DNA of 61,079 bases from an uncultured Anaerolineales bacterium (GTDB taxonomy: Bacteria; Chloroflexota; Anaerolineae; Anaerolineales; UBA4823). The position numbers and the translations under genes were made by a program. The DNA is taken from the NCBI GenBank assembly GCA_937928795.1, contig CALFWB010000023.1, positions 1 to 61,079 of the forward strand, read 5' to 3'. Shown piece after piece: positions 15,804 through 24,903 of the stretch (positions are counted from its first letter, which is position 1; each line of letters opens with the position of its first letter). Under the pieces are notes generated by a model. It did no database searches. It was not told where the DNA came from and saw only the letters and a list, made by a program, of their open reading frames with translations.

Positions 15804-18116
15804 ATGTCTGACACCCTGCCGAAGACCTTATTCCAATTCCTGATTGCCCTGCTCAAACATCAGGCTAAGCAATGGCTGGGCGAAGAAGCCATCGGACTGG
15901 CGGCTGAAACGCTGCTTGACCAGGAGGTGCAAACGCGCCTGGACAAGTGGCTAACCGAGGAGGAGACCGCCCGTCACCTGCTCCAGGCCGCCGAGAGCGC
16001 CCAGCGCTGGCTGCAAGAGCCGCGCAACTGCCCCGATGACGAGCTGCGCCGCCTCTTCCGCGACCTCTCCTTCGGCGACCTGCCCGCCGTGCAGCAAGCC
16101 CTGGCCGACCTGCCAGCCGCCCTCGATGCGCAAGCCGTCACTGACGCCCTGCGCGCCGACTTCGAGCGCACTCTCCCCCACCTCTCCCCCACCCAGCGCG
16201 AGCGCGGCGCCCAACTGTGGACGGAAGCCCTGCTGCGTGCCCTGCTGCCCCTCCACGATTTCACCCTCCCCGCCGTGGCGCAAATCAGCCTGAACATCCT
16301 TGCCGAGCAACGCCGCGAATTCCCCGAACTGCAGCGCAAAGCCGATGAAATCCTGCATCGCCTGGAACAGAATCAACCCCTCGACCCGGCCGCCCTGGCC
16401 GAAGCGCTGCGGGGCGGTCAAATCATCGTCTATGGGAACGTGCGGAACAGCGTCCTGCTGATCGGGGCAAACAACCAGGTGACGCTGACGGGCGACCAAC
16501 TTGCTGCGCTGCGTGCCCAAATCACCCTGCCCGGCGACCTGCCGCCCGGCTCCTACCTTCCCCTGCTGCGCAACCCGCACTTCACCGCCCGCCAGGACGA
16601 ACTGCAAGCCCTGCGCGCAGCCCTCCTACCCGGCGAGAGCGAAACACCGCGCCGCGCCGTCCTCACCCAATCCGCCCTGATCGGCCTAGGCGGCGTGGGC
16701 AAGACCCAACTGGCGGTCGAGTTCGCCTGGCGCGAGGGCTATCGTTTCCGCGGCCTGCACTGGGTCAGCCTGGCTCGCCGCCCCGAAGACCGCCGTCCCC
16801 TGCAGCAGGTAGCCGATGAAGCCATCGCTTACTGCGGCGTCCAGATGGGGCTGCAATTTGCCAGCGACGACCCCCATCAGCGCGCCCTGCAAACCCTTGC
16901 CGCCTGGAAGGCCGACCCGCCGCGTCTGGTCATCCTGGATAACTTCGAGGATATCGAAGAGGCGACCGAACTGCTCGCCAGCCTCAGCCATCATGGCTTG
17001 TGCCTGCTGCTCACCTCGCGCCAGCATGGCTGGAAGGAACTGGGCATCCCCGAAGTGGGCGTGAAGACCTTCAGCGAGGCTGAAAGCCTGGATTTCCTGC
17101 GCCGCCGCCTGCCGCCGGCGATGACCGCTGACGAGGAAGCCCTTCGAAGCCTGCACGAGCGCCTGGGCGGGCTGCCACTGGCGCTGGACATGGCCGCTGC
17201 CTACCTGAGCGAGACCGGCCTGCCCATCCCCGATTACCTAGCGCGCCTTTCGCTCGAGCACCGCTCCCTGCAGGCTTGGCGCGCCGCTCACCCCAACCCG
17301 ACCGGCTACGAGCGCAGCCTGGCGGCAACCTTTGCCCTCTCTTGGGAGCGCCTGCAAGAGGAAACCACCCGCCGTCTCTTCCTGCTCTCGGCCTACGACC
17401 TGCCCAACGAGCCGCTGCGCCAAGACGTGCTGCAGCAGGCGCTGGGGGCAGAGGAAGAAGATTACCTTGAAGCCCGCGCCCGCCTGCGCGCCCTCAGCCT
17501 GTGGGACGAAACCCTCGCCATCCACCCCCTGCTGGCCGAATTCGCCCGCTCGTTGGACAAGGGACAGACCGCCCTCTTCGCCTGGGCGCGCGCCTTCGCC
17601 TGGCGCTGCTACCCCGCCCCGCCTGACTTTGGCCTCTATGCCGACCCCGACCTAGCGCGGCGCGCCGCCCGCCTCCTGCCCGACCTGCGCCGCGCCGCTG
17701 CCCTGAAGAAGGATGCCGATGCCGCCACGCTCTGCTTCCATGCCGCCTTCCTGCTCACCCACTTCGGCGACCTGGAGAAGGCAATCCAACTCTACCAGCA
17801 GTCGCTCGAAATAGATGAAGGGCTGGGCAACCAGCAGGGCAAAGCCGCCACGCTGGCGATGCTTGGACAGTTGCTGATTGCGCAAAAGGACCATCGGCGC
17901 GGCATACAGGCCTTGGTGGAGAGTTTACAGACCTTATCCTCCATCGGCGCGCAGCCCGATGCTCAAAAAGTGGCTGAAATCCTCGTAGGCATTCGGCAAG
18001 AGTTTGGGACGGAAAATTTTGATAAGGTCTGGAAAGAAGTCACCGATTCGCCCCTGCCGGGGTGGCTTGCCGGCACCTCTCCCGCAGAGCGGGGGCAGCC
18101 CATGACTGCGGGTTGA
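15804..18116 (+). CDS. STAND/NB-ARC-type ATPase with C-terminal TPR
   Basis: Signal-transduction NTPase of the AP-ATPase/NB-ARC branch, 770 residues. An N-terminal helical region of about 180 residues is unassigned. At about 203-226 a short block GGQIIVYGNVRNSVLLIG resembles the beta-rich spacer seen in many bacterial STAND proteins. The NTPase follows: Walker A GLGGVGKT (294-301), Walker B RLVILDN (374-380), a sensor-like TSR, GGLPLAL near 455-460 and an IHPLL motif in the MHD position. The C-terminus has about two TPRs around GDLEKAIQLYQQSLEI. The gene is visibly richer in GC than its neighbours, has its own promoter and is flanked by repeats and remnants, which suggests acquisition. The last roughly 20 residues read into repeat-like DNA. 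Such proteins act in defence or regulation in other bacteria; no effector domain is recognised here. Confidence 0.85.
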   Translation: MSDTLPKTLFQFLIALLKHQAKQWLGEEAIGLAAETLLDQEVQTRLDKWLTEEETARHLLQAAESAQRWLQEPRNCPDDELRRLFRDLSFGDLPAVQQALADLPAALDAQAVTDALRADFERTLPHLSPTQRERGAQLWTEALLRALLPLHDFTLPAVAQISLNILAEQRREFPELQRKADEILHRLEQNQPLDPAALAEALRGGQIIVYGNVRNSVLLIGANNQVTLTGDQLAALRAQITLPGDLPPGSYLPLLRNPHFTARQDELQALRAALLPGESETPRRAVLTQSALIGLGGVGKTQLAVEFAWREGYRFRGLHWVSLARRPEDRRPLQQVADEAIAYCGVQMGLQFASDDPHQRALQTLAAWKADPPRLVILDNFEDIEEATELLASLSHHGLCLLLTSRQHGWKELGIPEVGVKTFSEAESLDFLRRRLPPAMTADEEALRSLHERLGGLPLALDMAAAYLSETGLPIPDYLARLSLEHRSLQAWRAAHPNPTGYERSLAATFALSWERLQEETTRRLFLLSAYDLPNEPLRQDVLQQALGAEEEDYLEARARLRALSLWDETLAIHPLLAEFARSLDKGQTALFAWARAFAWRCYPAPPDFGLYADPDLARRAARLLPDLRRAAALKKDADAATLCFHAAFLLTHFGDLEKAIQLYQQSLEIDEGLGNQQGKAATLAMLGQLLIAQKDHRRGIQALVESLQTLSSIGAQPDAQKVAEILVGIRQEFGTENFDKVWKEVTDSPLPGWLAGTSPAERGQPMTAG

Positions 18117-18530
18117 GTAGCGAAGCGTATCGAAACCCGCCCCTGAACCCTCTCCCACAGGGCAAGGGAAGAACGACTCTCCAGACACTTCTCCGCACTC
18201 CCTGCCCCTTGAGCAAGCCTCATCCCCAACCAACTAACCACTAGCGAGTAAAGGCATGCATGGCTTGAAAAAAACGCACCTCTTCCCTAGCCCAATTGAT
18301 CAACCAACACTTTGAGGAACTCCAACGGCAATATGCCTACCAAGCGAAAAAGCTTCTACGCGACCTACCCCTTCACCCCGAAGGCGAGCTCTCTGAGCGA
18401 GTTCTCTTTCTGGCGCAACCCCTTTCGGAAGGGAGGGGAGCCGATCAAAATTCCGTATGCTAGCCTGACTATCGCATTTGCATGCCCGGCATAGAACGTT
18501 TCTGCGCTGGAAAAAAGGTATAATGAGCAT
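18117..18530. other. Non-coding stretch with decayed coding sequence
   Basis: It begins with repeat-like DNA (AGTAGCGAAGCGTATCGAAA; a C-rich palindrome near 18150). From 18269 to about 18460 a plus-strand frame without a start codon reads like protein (LAQLINQHFEELQRQYAYQA and then KKLLRDLPLHPEGELSERVL) before a stop. This is probably a remnant of an unknown gene. No intact gene is seen. Confidence 0.45.
18519..18524 (+). promoter_or_regulatory. -10 box placed for a leaderless transcript
   Basis: TATAAT ends 6 nt before the ATG at 18531, so transcription should begin at or next to the start codon. No clear -35 is found. The same geometry occurs at 52296-52301. Confidence 0.5.
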
Positions 18531-18758
18531 ATGGCGTCAACCAAACCCTTACAAAGCCTCTTTGCGGCGGCAATCACTCCACCCCATTCAAACGCAATTC
18601 TCGACACCGAGGGTCTTGAGGCTTATCTGAGTTTCTTAGCCCTAGAAGGCTGTCACGGAGCTTTGCTGCTCGGCATCACCGGTGAAGGGCCCTCATTTTG
18701 GCGTGAGGAACGCCAGCAAATCCTCAGGAAACCCTCGATCGAGCCTATCGCCTTCTAA
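18531..18758 (+). pseudogene. N-terminal remnant of a DapA-family (dihydrodipicolinate synthase-like) gene
   Basis: The 75-residue frame matches the N-terminus of the DapA/N-acetylneuraminate lyase family: LFAAAITPP, DTEGLEAYLSFLALEGCHGA and LLLGITGEGPSF. This covers strands 1-2 and the GTTGE-type phosphate/carboxylate loop (here GITGE). A full enzyme has about 290-300 residues, so the Schiff-base lysine and most of the barrel are missing. After the frame ends, another frame over the same bases reads LDRAYRLLIEACGNPIL, hinting at a frameshift or junction. The promoter directly upstream still looks intact, and the stop is followed at once by the TTG start of the next gene. Confidence 0.7.
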
Positions 18759-21233
18759 TTGAAGCCTGTGGCAACCCGATCCTCTAACCCTGCGGCTCAA
18801 ATTCGCGTTCTCCTTACCAGCTTGGTGTTCATCGTCTTGTTTATCTTCACGCTGGTTTTCCTGATCCTTGCCTATCCGCTTGTCTTGGCACCCCCGCCCA
18901 CTGCCACCACAACTCCTTCCTTAACGCCGACCATCACGCCAACCGTCACCCAAACGCCAACCATTACCCTCACCCCTACGCGCACCTTGACCCCGCGCCC
19001 AACCCTGACTCCTTCCGTCACACCGACTCCCAGCCGCACGCCCACTCCCAGCCAGACCCCCACCCCCACCGGTCCGCCAACCCTTACGCCGGCTGCGCCT
19101 TTCGGCGGTCAGGCAAACTACGCCTTGAAGGACTGGAGCGAAGACCTTGCCGCCGCCCTGGTTGAACTGATTCAAGATTATCCCAACACCCTCTCGCCCA
19201 GCGGGCGCGGTGAAGACGACAGCAACTATAACAACGCCTTTACGTTTGCGATCGTGGCTCAAAACGAAGCCTTGCTGCGCTTCCCGGAGAGTCGTTATGC
19301 AGCCCAATGGCGCTGGCAGCAAGCGCTTAACTATGCCCGTTTGGGCGACCCGAAAGCCGGCGATGCCTTTGCATCCCTAATTGAGATCGGGCTCAACGGT
19401 CATCAAACCAGTGTGGCTGAATTGCCGCAGTGGATCGCTCGGTTTCCTCTTCCGATGCAGGCAACGCTCACATCTCTGCGTCCGTTACGGGGAGTTTTGG
19501 CTATCCATCTTCTGGAATTGAGCGGTCGTGGCAGTGCCTTCTTTCTCGTTGCGGAAACCGCGGCTGCGTTCAAAGTTTATCCCCTCCTGATCGGCTTTGA
19601 TTTCTCCACTGCCAAAGCCCCATCTACCTTGGCGGTCGAGCCACCGCGTTATCAAGCTTTTCGAGCCGACCTGACCGCCGATGGGGTGGAGGAGATCGTG
19701 ATCTATCTCGTTAACCCCCAAGCGGTGAAATGGCTGGCACTTCCCTCCGTGTTTGACCTTTCTTCTTTTCCGCCCCAAGAATTGAGTTTCGACCCGATCC
19801 GCTCTCCATTTCAGATTGGGATGAGTTATCGCAACGCTTGGAACGTAAACACCAAAGACAACGGACAAAAGGTGCTGGCTTTTTCAGCGCGCTTGTTTCC
19901 CACCTGTCCGCTTGATCTCCAACGGGAATACACTTGGGATGGGAATACCTTTCAACCGCTCACGACCACGGTGCAACTCTACCCCTATGCCGATACCTTG
20001 AGTTATTGCGGCTTTCTGGTCGAACATGCAGCCAATGTTTGGGGCAGAGAGGTTGCCCTCCAACTCATGGATACACTCCTGCCGCTCTGGCCGCCCAAGT
20101 TGGACCCCAGCGGCAAACCCTACCCTCCAGACGCCAAAGACGAATGGCGTTTTAGAAGGGCGGTTTACCTCGCCGAACTGGGCGAGTTTGACGCAGCACA
20201 CGCAGCCTTAGAGGATCTGCTAAGCAATCCGTCCATCACCTCCAGCCGCTGGTTGGCTGCCGCACAAGCGTTTCGCCAAGCCTATCGTTCGCCTGATGAC
20301 CTCTATCGCGCCTGCCTGACCACCACGTTCTGTCGCGCCGGGGAAGTCTTAGCCAACCTTTTGGAACACCAAAAAACCCGCCAGGTTTCCGACTTACTCA
20401 GCTTTATGAACCGCATCGGAGTGATTCGCCGTGCAAGCGGATACTTTGACTTGGACGGTGACGGAAGTAAAGAGTTGTGGTTTGCCCTTCAACATCGGGC
20501 AGGAGAAAAATTAGAGGTGTGGGCGTTGTTCCCCACCGCCAACCGTTTTGACGCCGTGCCGTTAGAGCAGGTGGAAAATCAAACCCCAACACTGAGCTAT
20601 TTTGATCCGAATGCAATTCCACCGCTGGTCTTGCTCAACCAACGTCAGGCTTTCCGCGTCCTGCGTTCTCCAAGCGATCGCCGTCCGTATCTAGAGTCGG
20701 TTGAACTGCCCCGTTATTTTCCCGACAAATTCAAAGAGGCGCTCCACAAGCTGGAGGATGAACTGTTTCAAGGCGCTGAACCGGCGCAAATCCACCGCAG
20801 CTTGCTTGAACTGCAACAATTCCCCGGCTTGCTGTGTCGGGCAACGTGGAGCTGCGACCGCTATTACTACCTGCTCGGCTTATCGGCCGAGTTGAGCGGC
20901 GATCAAAACGCTGCTGTGGCAGCGTATTATCGCTTGTGGATGGATTACAGCAAATCGCCCTTCACCACGATGGCGCGCTTGAAATTGCGCCAACTCAGCA
21001 CACCGACCTTTACCCCTACCTCGACACCCACCGCCACGCCTTCACCAACGTTTGCACCCATCACTCCCACCGCTACCTCGGTAGTGCCTCAAACCCCTGT
21101 GGCAACCCCCACCTTTGGGCCTGCTACCCCGACCAGCGCCCCCCTGCCAACCTTGCCCCCCGGCACCGGCTATCCGGGACCCATCCAACCCACTGCAATC
21201 CCGACTACTCCTCCTCCGTATCCGGGGCCCTAG
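18759..21233 (+). CDS. Membrane-anchored extracellular protein with Thr/Pro-rich ends
   Basis: Function unknown. The 824 residues show a short basic N-terminus, one transmembrane helix at about 16-44 (VLLTSLVFIVLFIFTLVFLI), a Thr/Pro-rich linker at about 47-110, a roughly 650-residue globular part and a second Thr/Pro/Pro-Gly tail. The globular part contains FG-GAP-like segments (DLTADGVEEIVIYL, DLDGDGSKELWFAL) and helical stretches that resemble TPRs (FRRAVYLAELGEFDAAHAAL). It is probably anchored with its bulk outside the cell. The start is uncertain: TTG at 18759 directly follows the remnant's stop, and GTG at 18768 is an alternative; neither has a good ribosome-binding site. Translation may be coupled to the remnant. 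Confidence 0.75.
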   Translation: MKPVATRSSNPAAQIRVLLTSLVFIVLFIFTLVFLILAYPLVLAPPPTATTTPSLTPTITPTVTQTPTITLTPTRTLTPRPTLTPSVTPTPSRTPTPSQTPTPTGPPTLTPAAPFGGQANYALKDWSEDLAAALVELIQDYPNTLSPSGRGEDDSNYNNAFTFAIVAQNEALLRFPESRYAAQWRWQQALNYARLGDPKAGDAFASLIEIGLNGHQTSVAELPQWIARFPLPMQATLTSLRPLRGVLAIHLLELSGRGSAFFLVAETAAAFKVYPLLIGFDFSTAKAPSTLAVEPPRYQAFRADLTADGVEEIVIYLVNPQAVKWLALPSVFDLSSFPPQELSFDPIRSPFQIGMSYRNAWNVNTKDNGQKVLAFSARLFPTCPLDLQREYTWDGNTFQPLTTTVQLYPYADTLSYCGFLVEHAANVWGREVALQLMDTLLPLWPPKLDPSGKPYPPDAKDEWRFRRAVYLAELGEFDAAHAALEDLLSNPSITSSRWLAAAQAFRQAYRSPDDLYRACLTTTFCRAGEVLANLLEHQKTRQVSDLLSFMNRIGVIRRASGYFDLDGDGSKELWFALQHRAGEKLEVWALFPTANRFDAVPLEQVENQTPTLSYFDPNAIPPLVLLNQRQAFRVLRSPSDRRPYLESVELPRYFPDKFKEALHKLEDELFQGAEPAQIHRSLLELQQFPGLLCRATWSCDRYYYLLGLSAELSGDQNAAVAAYYRLWMDYSKSPFTTMARLKLRQLSTPTFTPTSTPTATPSPTFAPITPTATSVVPQTPVATPTFGPATPTSAPLPTLPPGTGYPGPIQPTAIPTTPPPYPGP

Positions 21234-21260
21234 CAGACCGACAATTTTTGGAGTGTTAGC

Positions 21261-22394
21261 TCATCTTTGAATCAACGGGAGCGAAAAAGCAAACAGTGAC
21301 CCTTCCCCCTCCCTGGACTTTACCCAAACCTCTCCGCCGGCTGCCTCTACCACTCGCTTGACAATCGCTAAACCCAACCCTGTGCCATGTTGAGCGCCTT
21401 TCTTGGCGTTGGAAGCGCGGAAAAATTCCTCAAAGAGATGGGCTTGGTCTGCCTCCGGGATGCCGATGCCGCTATCTCTCACCTCACCGATCAATTTTCC
21501 ATTTTCGGCGCGCAGGGAAATCTCCACAAAGCCCTTCTGGGTATATTTGAGCGCATTACCGATCAGGTTTGTCCATACGCTGATAAAGTGATCGCGGTTG
21601 CCCGATACAACCAGCGGAGAGGGTGGAATTTGCGCCCGAAATTCTAACCCCTTCTCAATGGCTTGAGGTTGCATCTTTTCCAACACCGCGCGTAAGACCT
21701 CCACCATATCAACTGCTTCAACTTTTCCATCATGGAGCTGAGCCTGCACTCGCCCCAGTTGGAGCAAGTCGTTGATTAGCTTCATTTGCTCCTGCGCTCG
21801 CGCCACACATTTTTCGATAATTGTCCTTTGCTCCTCAGGAGCGATATAACCGTCTAAGATCAAGCGCAAGTAAGTGTGGATCGCTGCAATTGGCGCTTGC
21901 AACTCATGGGTCACCAAGCGAATAAACTGCATTTTTGCTCGGTCAAGCTCCTCCAAACGCGCTTTTTCCTCTTGTAATCTGCGGGCTTGTTCCTCAATGC
22001 TCCGCAAGCGTTTGGTCTCTAAAGAAAGCCGCCGTCGTTCCAAACCTTGACGGACCACTAAAAGCAGATCATCGACCGAAAAAGGCTTGGTGAGAAAGTC
22101 ATACGCCCCTTCTTTGATCGCCCGCACGGCCATCTCAACCGTCGCATAACCGGTGATGATAATGCAGACCGCCTCCGGATCGATCTTGTGGATCTCGCCA
22201 ATCAGGTCAATGCCGCTGGTGCCGGGCATCATCACATCGATCAACACAAGGTCGAAGGGTTGTTCACAAAAAAGTGCTAACCCCGCCTTGCCATCCTCAG
22301 CCGTTTCAACCACGTATCCCTGCGGCGACAAACCACGCCTGACGCCCTCGCGAATACCGGGTTCATCATCAATGACTAAGATTCGCTCAGCCAA
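21261..22394 (-). CDS. Response regulator-histidine kinase fusion (REC-HisKA-HATPase)
   Basis: Cytoplasmic signalling protein of 377 residues. The N-terminal receiver has the phosphoacceptor Asp in LIDVMMPG and Lys in TKPF. A coiled coil follows at about 120-155, then HisKA with the phosphorylated His in VTHELQAPIAA and an HATPase domain (NLIGNALKYT, DSGIGIPEAD, GTGLGLAIVKRVV). There is no membrane segment and no DNA-binding domain. The ATG lies 8 bp inside the upstream histidine kinase gene, so coupling is likely. It is the last gene of the redox/signalling run; a phosphorelay from the upstream kinase through this receiver is plausible. Confidence 0.92.
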   Translation of the reverse strand: MAERILVIDDEPGIREGVRRGLSPQGYVVETAEDGKAGLALFCEQPFDLVLIDVMMPGTSGIDLIGEIHKIDPEAVCIIITGYATVEMAVRAIKEGAYDFLTKPFSVDDLLLVVRQGLERRRLSLETKRLRSIEEQARRLQEEKARLEELDRAKMQFIRLVTHELQAPIAAIHTYLRLILDGYIAPEEQRTIIEKCVARAQEQMKLINDLLQLGRVQAQLHDGKVEAVDMVEVLRAVLEKMQPQAIEKGLEFRAQIPPSPLVVSGNRDHFISVWTNLIGNALKYTQKGFVEISLRAENGKLIGEVRDSGIGIPEADQAHLFEEFFRASNAKKGAQHGTGLGLAIVKRVVEAAGGEVWVKSREGEGSLFAFSLPLIQR

Positions 22395-24381
22395 TCAAGC
22401 CTTCCTCATTCGTTTGCTCTTTCACCAAGTTCAACCTTAGTGGCAAGGTAATCGTAAAGGTTGTTCCTTTCCCAACCTCGCTTTGGACATTGATTTGCCC
22501 GCGATGCATCTTGACAATGCCATAAATAATCGCCAAACCCAAACCGGTGCCCTTTCCAACCGGTTTGGTCGTGAAGAAAGGGGTAAAAAGCTTGCTCAAG
22601 TGTTCGGGTGGGATACCTCGACCTTCGTCTTGAACCTCAATGGTGACCATCCCGCTTGGTTTTGCCAGCGTTCGCAAGGTAATTTTTCCCCCCTCGGGCA
22701 TGGCATCGGCGGCGTTATGGATGAGATTCAGAAAGACCTCGCGCAATTGGGCAGCGTCTAGATCAACCGCCGGAAGTTTATCATCCAATTCTAGATTGAA
22801 AGTGACTTTCTCGTATCGAGGATGACGCTTTTCGATTTCAACCAATTCGCTGATCAAGTCGTTGAGTGAGGTCGGCTGAGCGTTGACCTGAGTTTGTCGA
22901 GCGAAGTTGAGCAAAGCGGATACGATCTGTTTGCAACGCAGTGTCTCGCTGATGATCGTATCTAAATCGGCTTGATGTTGTTCGTCGAGGTCAGTTTCAC
23001 GGCGTAGGATATCGGCATACAGCAAAACGGTTGCCAGCGGGTTATTTAATTCATGGGCAACCCCTGCTGCTAGTTGACCAAGCGAGGCTAGTTTTTCCGA
23101 GTGTATTAACTTATCTTGGGTGTTTTGGAGCGTATCCAGCATGGCATTGAAAGAGCTGGCGACTAATCCTACTTCTCCGCCGACATTAACCGGTGCACGG
23201 GCAGATAAATCTCCTTCAGAGACCTTTTGACTGGTCTGTACCAGTTTGCGCAATTCGCCTAAGGGACGAGTTATATACCCAGAGACCGGAATTGCCAACC
23301 CAAAGGTAACCAGAATACTCACAAGAGCAATAATCGCCACTTGACGGTTAAAGGCCGTCAGCAACCGCAGAAAACGCTCCTGACTAGCACCGACGTAAAG
23401 AATCCCCACAATATTTCCTTGGTGATCTCGGATAGGATCATAGCGAGTAATATAATTTTGGTTCACCACAAAAGCTGGGCCAACAAAACTTTCCCCCTTA
23501 TATAGGACCACCTCGCCCACCTCAGCAGAAAGACGAGTGCCAATTGCCCGCTTGCCCTCTTCCGTGAGGACATTGGTGGAGACCCGTTGATCGCCAAGAA
23601 AGATTGTGACGGTATCCACTCCTGCCACAGTTTTGATGCGATCAACCAAAGTAAAGTCATTGTTAATCAAGTGGAAGACAATCACTGCCCCAAGCGTCTC
23701 TCCCTGATCGTTCACAGGCGCCACCGAGACGAGCGCCAAACCAGCACTCCCCTCGCGTGAGTCAAAAGGTTGGGGGGCTGCGCGCGGGGTATCTAAAAGG
23801 GGTATGCGAGCCTTTTCAGCTAGAGCAACGCTTCGCAAGGCTTCTTCGGGGAGGATTTCGGTTCCGGAAAGCATTTTGCCCTCTTGGATGGCTTTCTGGA
23901 CAATGGGAAGGGAAAAGGAAAATCGCGCATCCCCCTCTAGGCTGACTACGTTCCCCGATTCAAGGAGATACCCGCTCTTAACATTTCCTTTTCCATCAAC
24001 GATGACTACGGCGTGATTGCCTTGATCGAACAGTCCGCTCATCTGATAAGCGAGACGATCCCGCAGATTGAGCTCCGCTTCTGAATCTGCCCCTTCTGCA
24101 AGGTGAAAGATAGGGAGAATGGTCGCATCGTTCGCCACTCGCAGGGTAGCATCTTGGATCCAGGTCAGGTGATCGTCATAAAACGCTTGGGCTAAACGCA
24201 TATCGCGGGAAACGCGTTCGCTCATGGATGTGACCAAATACTGGTCAATCGTTCGTGAAATGACCCAAGCCCCCACGCCAATTGAAAGGGCTGCCACCAG
24301 GGAGAAGGCAAGCACTAGGGTAAATTGAAAAGGAGCCGGAAACAAGTGTTTGAAAAAACGCACAAACCAATTGGAAGCCAT
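22387..24381 (-). CDS. Membrane histidine kinase with extracellular Cache-like sensor and HAMP
   Basis: The 664 residues hold a transmembrane helix at about 20-45, an extracytoplasmic sensor of roughly 300 residues resembling single-Cache/PAS-like ligand domains (GNIVGILYVGASQERFL at its end), a second helix near 350-370 and a HAMP domain (SGYITRPLGELRKLV). HisKA follows with AAGVAHELNNPLATV, then HATPase (NLIHNAADAMPEGG, DEGRGIPPEHLSKLF, GKGTGLGLAI). All catalytic motifs are intact. The ligand is unknown. It follows the ACT-protein gene by 42 bp on the same strand and overlaps the REC-kinase gene. Confidence 0.92.
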   Translation of the reverse strand: MASNWFVRFFKHLFPAPFQFTLVLAFSLVAALSIGVGAWVISRTIDQYLVTSMSERVSRDMRLAQAFYDDHLTWIQDATLRVANDATILPIFHLAEGADSEAELNLRDRLAYQMSGLFDQGNHAVVIVDGKGNVKSGYLLESGNVVSLEGDARFSFSLPIVQKAIQEGKMLSGTEILPEEALRSVALAEKARIPLLDTPRAAPQPFDSREGSAGLALVSVAPVNDQGETLGAVIVFHLINNDFTLVDRIKTVAGVDTVTIFLGDQRVSTNVLTEEGKRAIGTRLSAEVGEVVLYKGESFVGPAFVVNQNYITRYDPIRDHQGNIVGILYVGASQERFLRLLTAFNRQVAIIALVSILVTFGLAIPVSGYITRPLGELRKLVQTSQKVSEGDLSARAPVNVGGEVGLVASSFNAMLDTLQNTQDKLIHSEKLASLGQLAAGVAHELNNPLATVLLYADILRRETDLDEQHQADLDTIISETLRCKQIVSALLNFARQTQVNAQPTSLNDLISELVEIEKRHPRYEKVTFNLELDDKLPAVDLDAAQLREVFLNLIHNAADAMPEGGKITLRTLAKPSGMVTIEVQDEGRGIPPEHLSKLFTPFFTTKPVGKGTGLGLAIIYGIVKMHRGQINVQSEVGKGTTFTITLPLRLNLVKEQTNEEGLIG

Positions 24382-24423
24382 TTTGGACCAACCTGCCGCA
24401 AGAAAACGCTTGGGTCAAGCTGA

Positions 24424-24897
24424 TTACGGCAAAATAAAGCGGGCTGCTAGCGCAGTTTTCGCTTTCGAAACCTCGCTTTCCGCAATAAGGGCAGAACAGG
24501 TTGAAATCGAGGTGGACACGGCATAAATTGGGATCCTTTGCTCGCTGAGACAGGTCAAAAAATTGCCGGCAATGCCGGGGCGAATACGGAAATCTGGGCC
24601 GAAAATCCCAAGGCTGGCAACGCTCAATTTCAAGTTAATGGAGACCGCTCCAATTTGATGCTGCAACCCGACAACGATATCGAAAGCCAAGCGTGCATCG
24701 CTTTGATCGACGGCTAGAGTTAACTGGTCGTGTCCGCTCTGATCGATGAGCTGGACAATGAATTGCAGATTTACCTTCCGGGCACCAAACTCAGAAAGCA
24801 AAACTGCCCCGGCATCCACTTTGCCGACAATCCCGTGAATGCGCAACATGGTCAAATTTTCGTGGCAAAGGATGCCGCCGATTTTGATTTTTTCCAC
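24424..24897 (-). CDS. Stand-alone tandem ACT-domain protein (aspartokinase-regulatory type)
   Basis: A 157-residue protein with two ACT-like units and no enzyme domain. The second unit, with SLGIFGPDFRIRPGIAGNFL and IPIYAVSTSISTCSALIAES, closely follows the pattern of the regulatory C-terminus of aspartate kinase (GxGMRxxPGVA, ISTSEISISxLI). The GTG at 24897 is used; it follows the receiver gene stop by 6 bp and no strong Shine-Dalgarno is seen, so translation may be coupled. ACT domains bind small ligands such as amino acids. Here one sits between two-component genes, so it may report a metabolite to the kinases or redox enzymes (inference). It is not a degraded lysC as far as can be seen. 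Confidence 0.75.
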   Translation of the reverse strand: MEKIKIGGILCHENLTMLRIHGIVGKVDAGAVLLSEFGARKVNLQFIVQLIDQSGHDQLTLAVDQSDARLAFDIVVGLQHQIGAVSINLKLSVASLGIFGPDFRIRPGIAGNFLTCLSEQRIPIYAVSTSISTCSALIAESEVSKAKTALAARFILP

Positions 24898-24903
24898 CGT
24901 CGT

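Noticed and set aside
15951..17894. Many long open frames opposite or shifted to the STAND gene
   Set aside because: They are by-products of high GC; residues are low-complexity Arg/Ala/Gly-rich and lack any family pattern.
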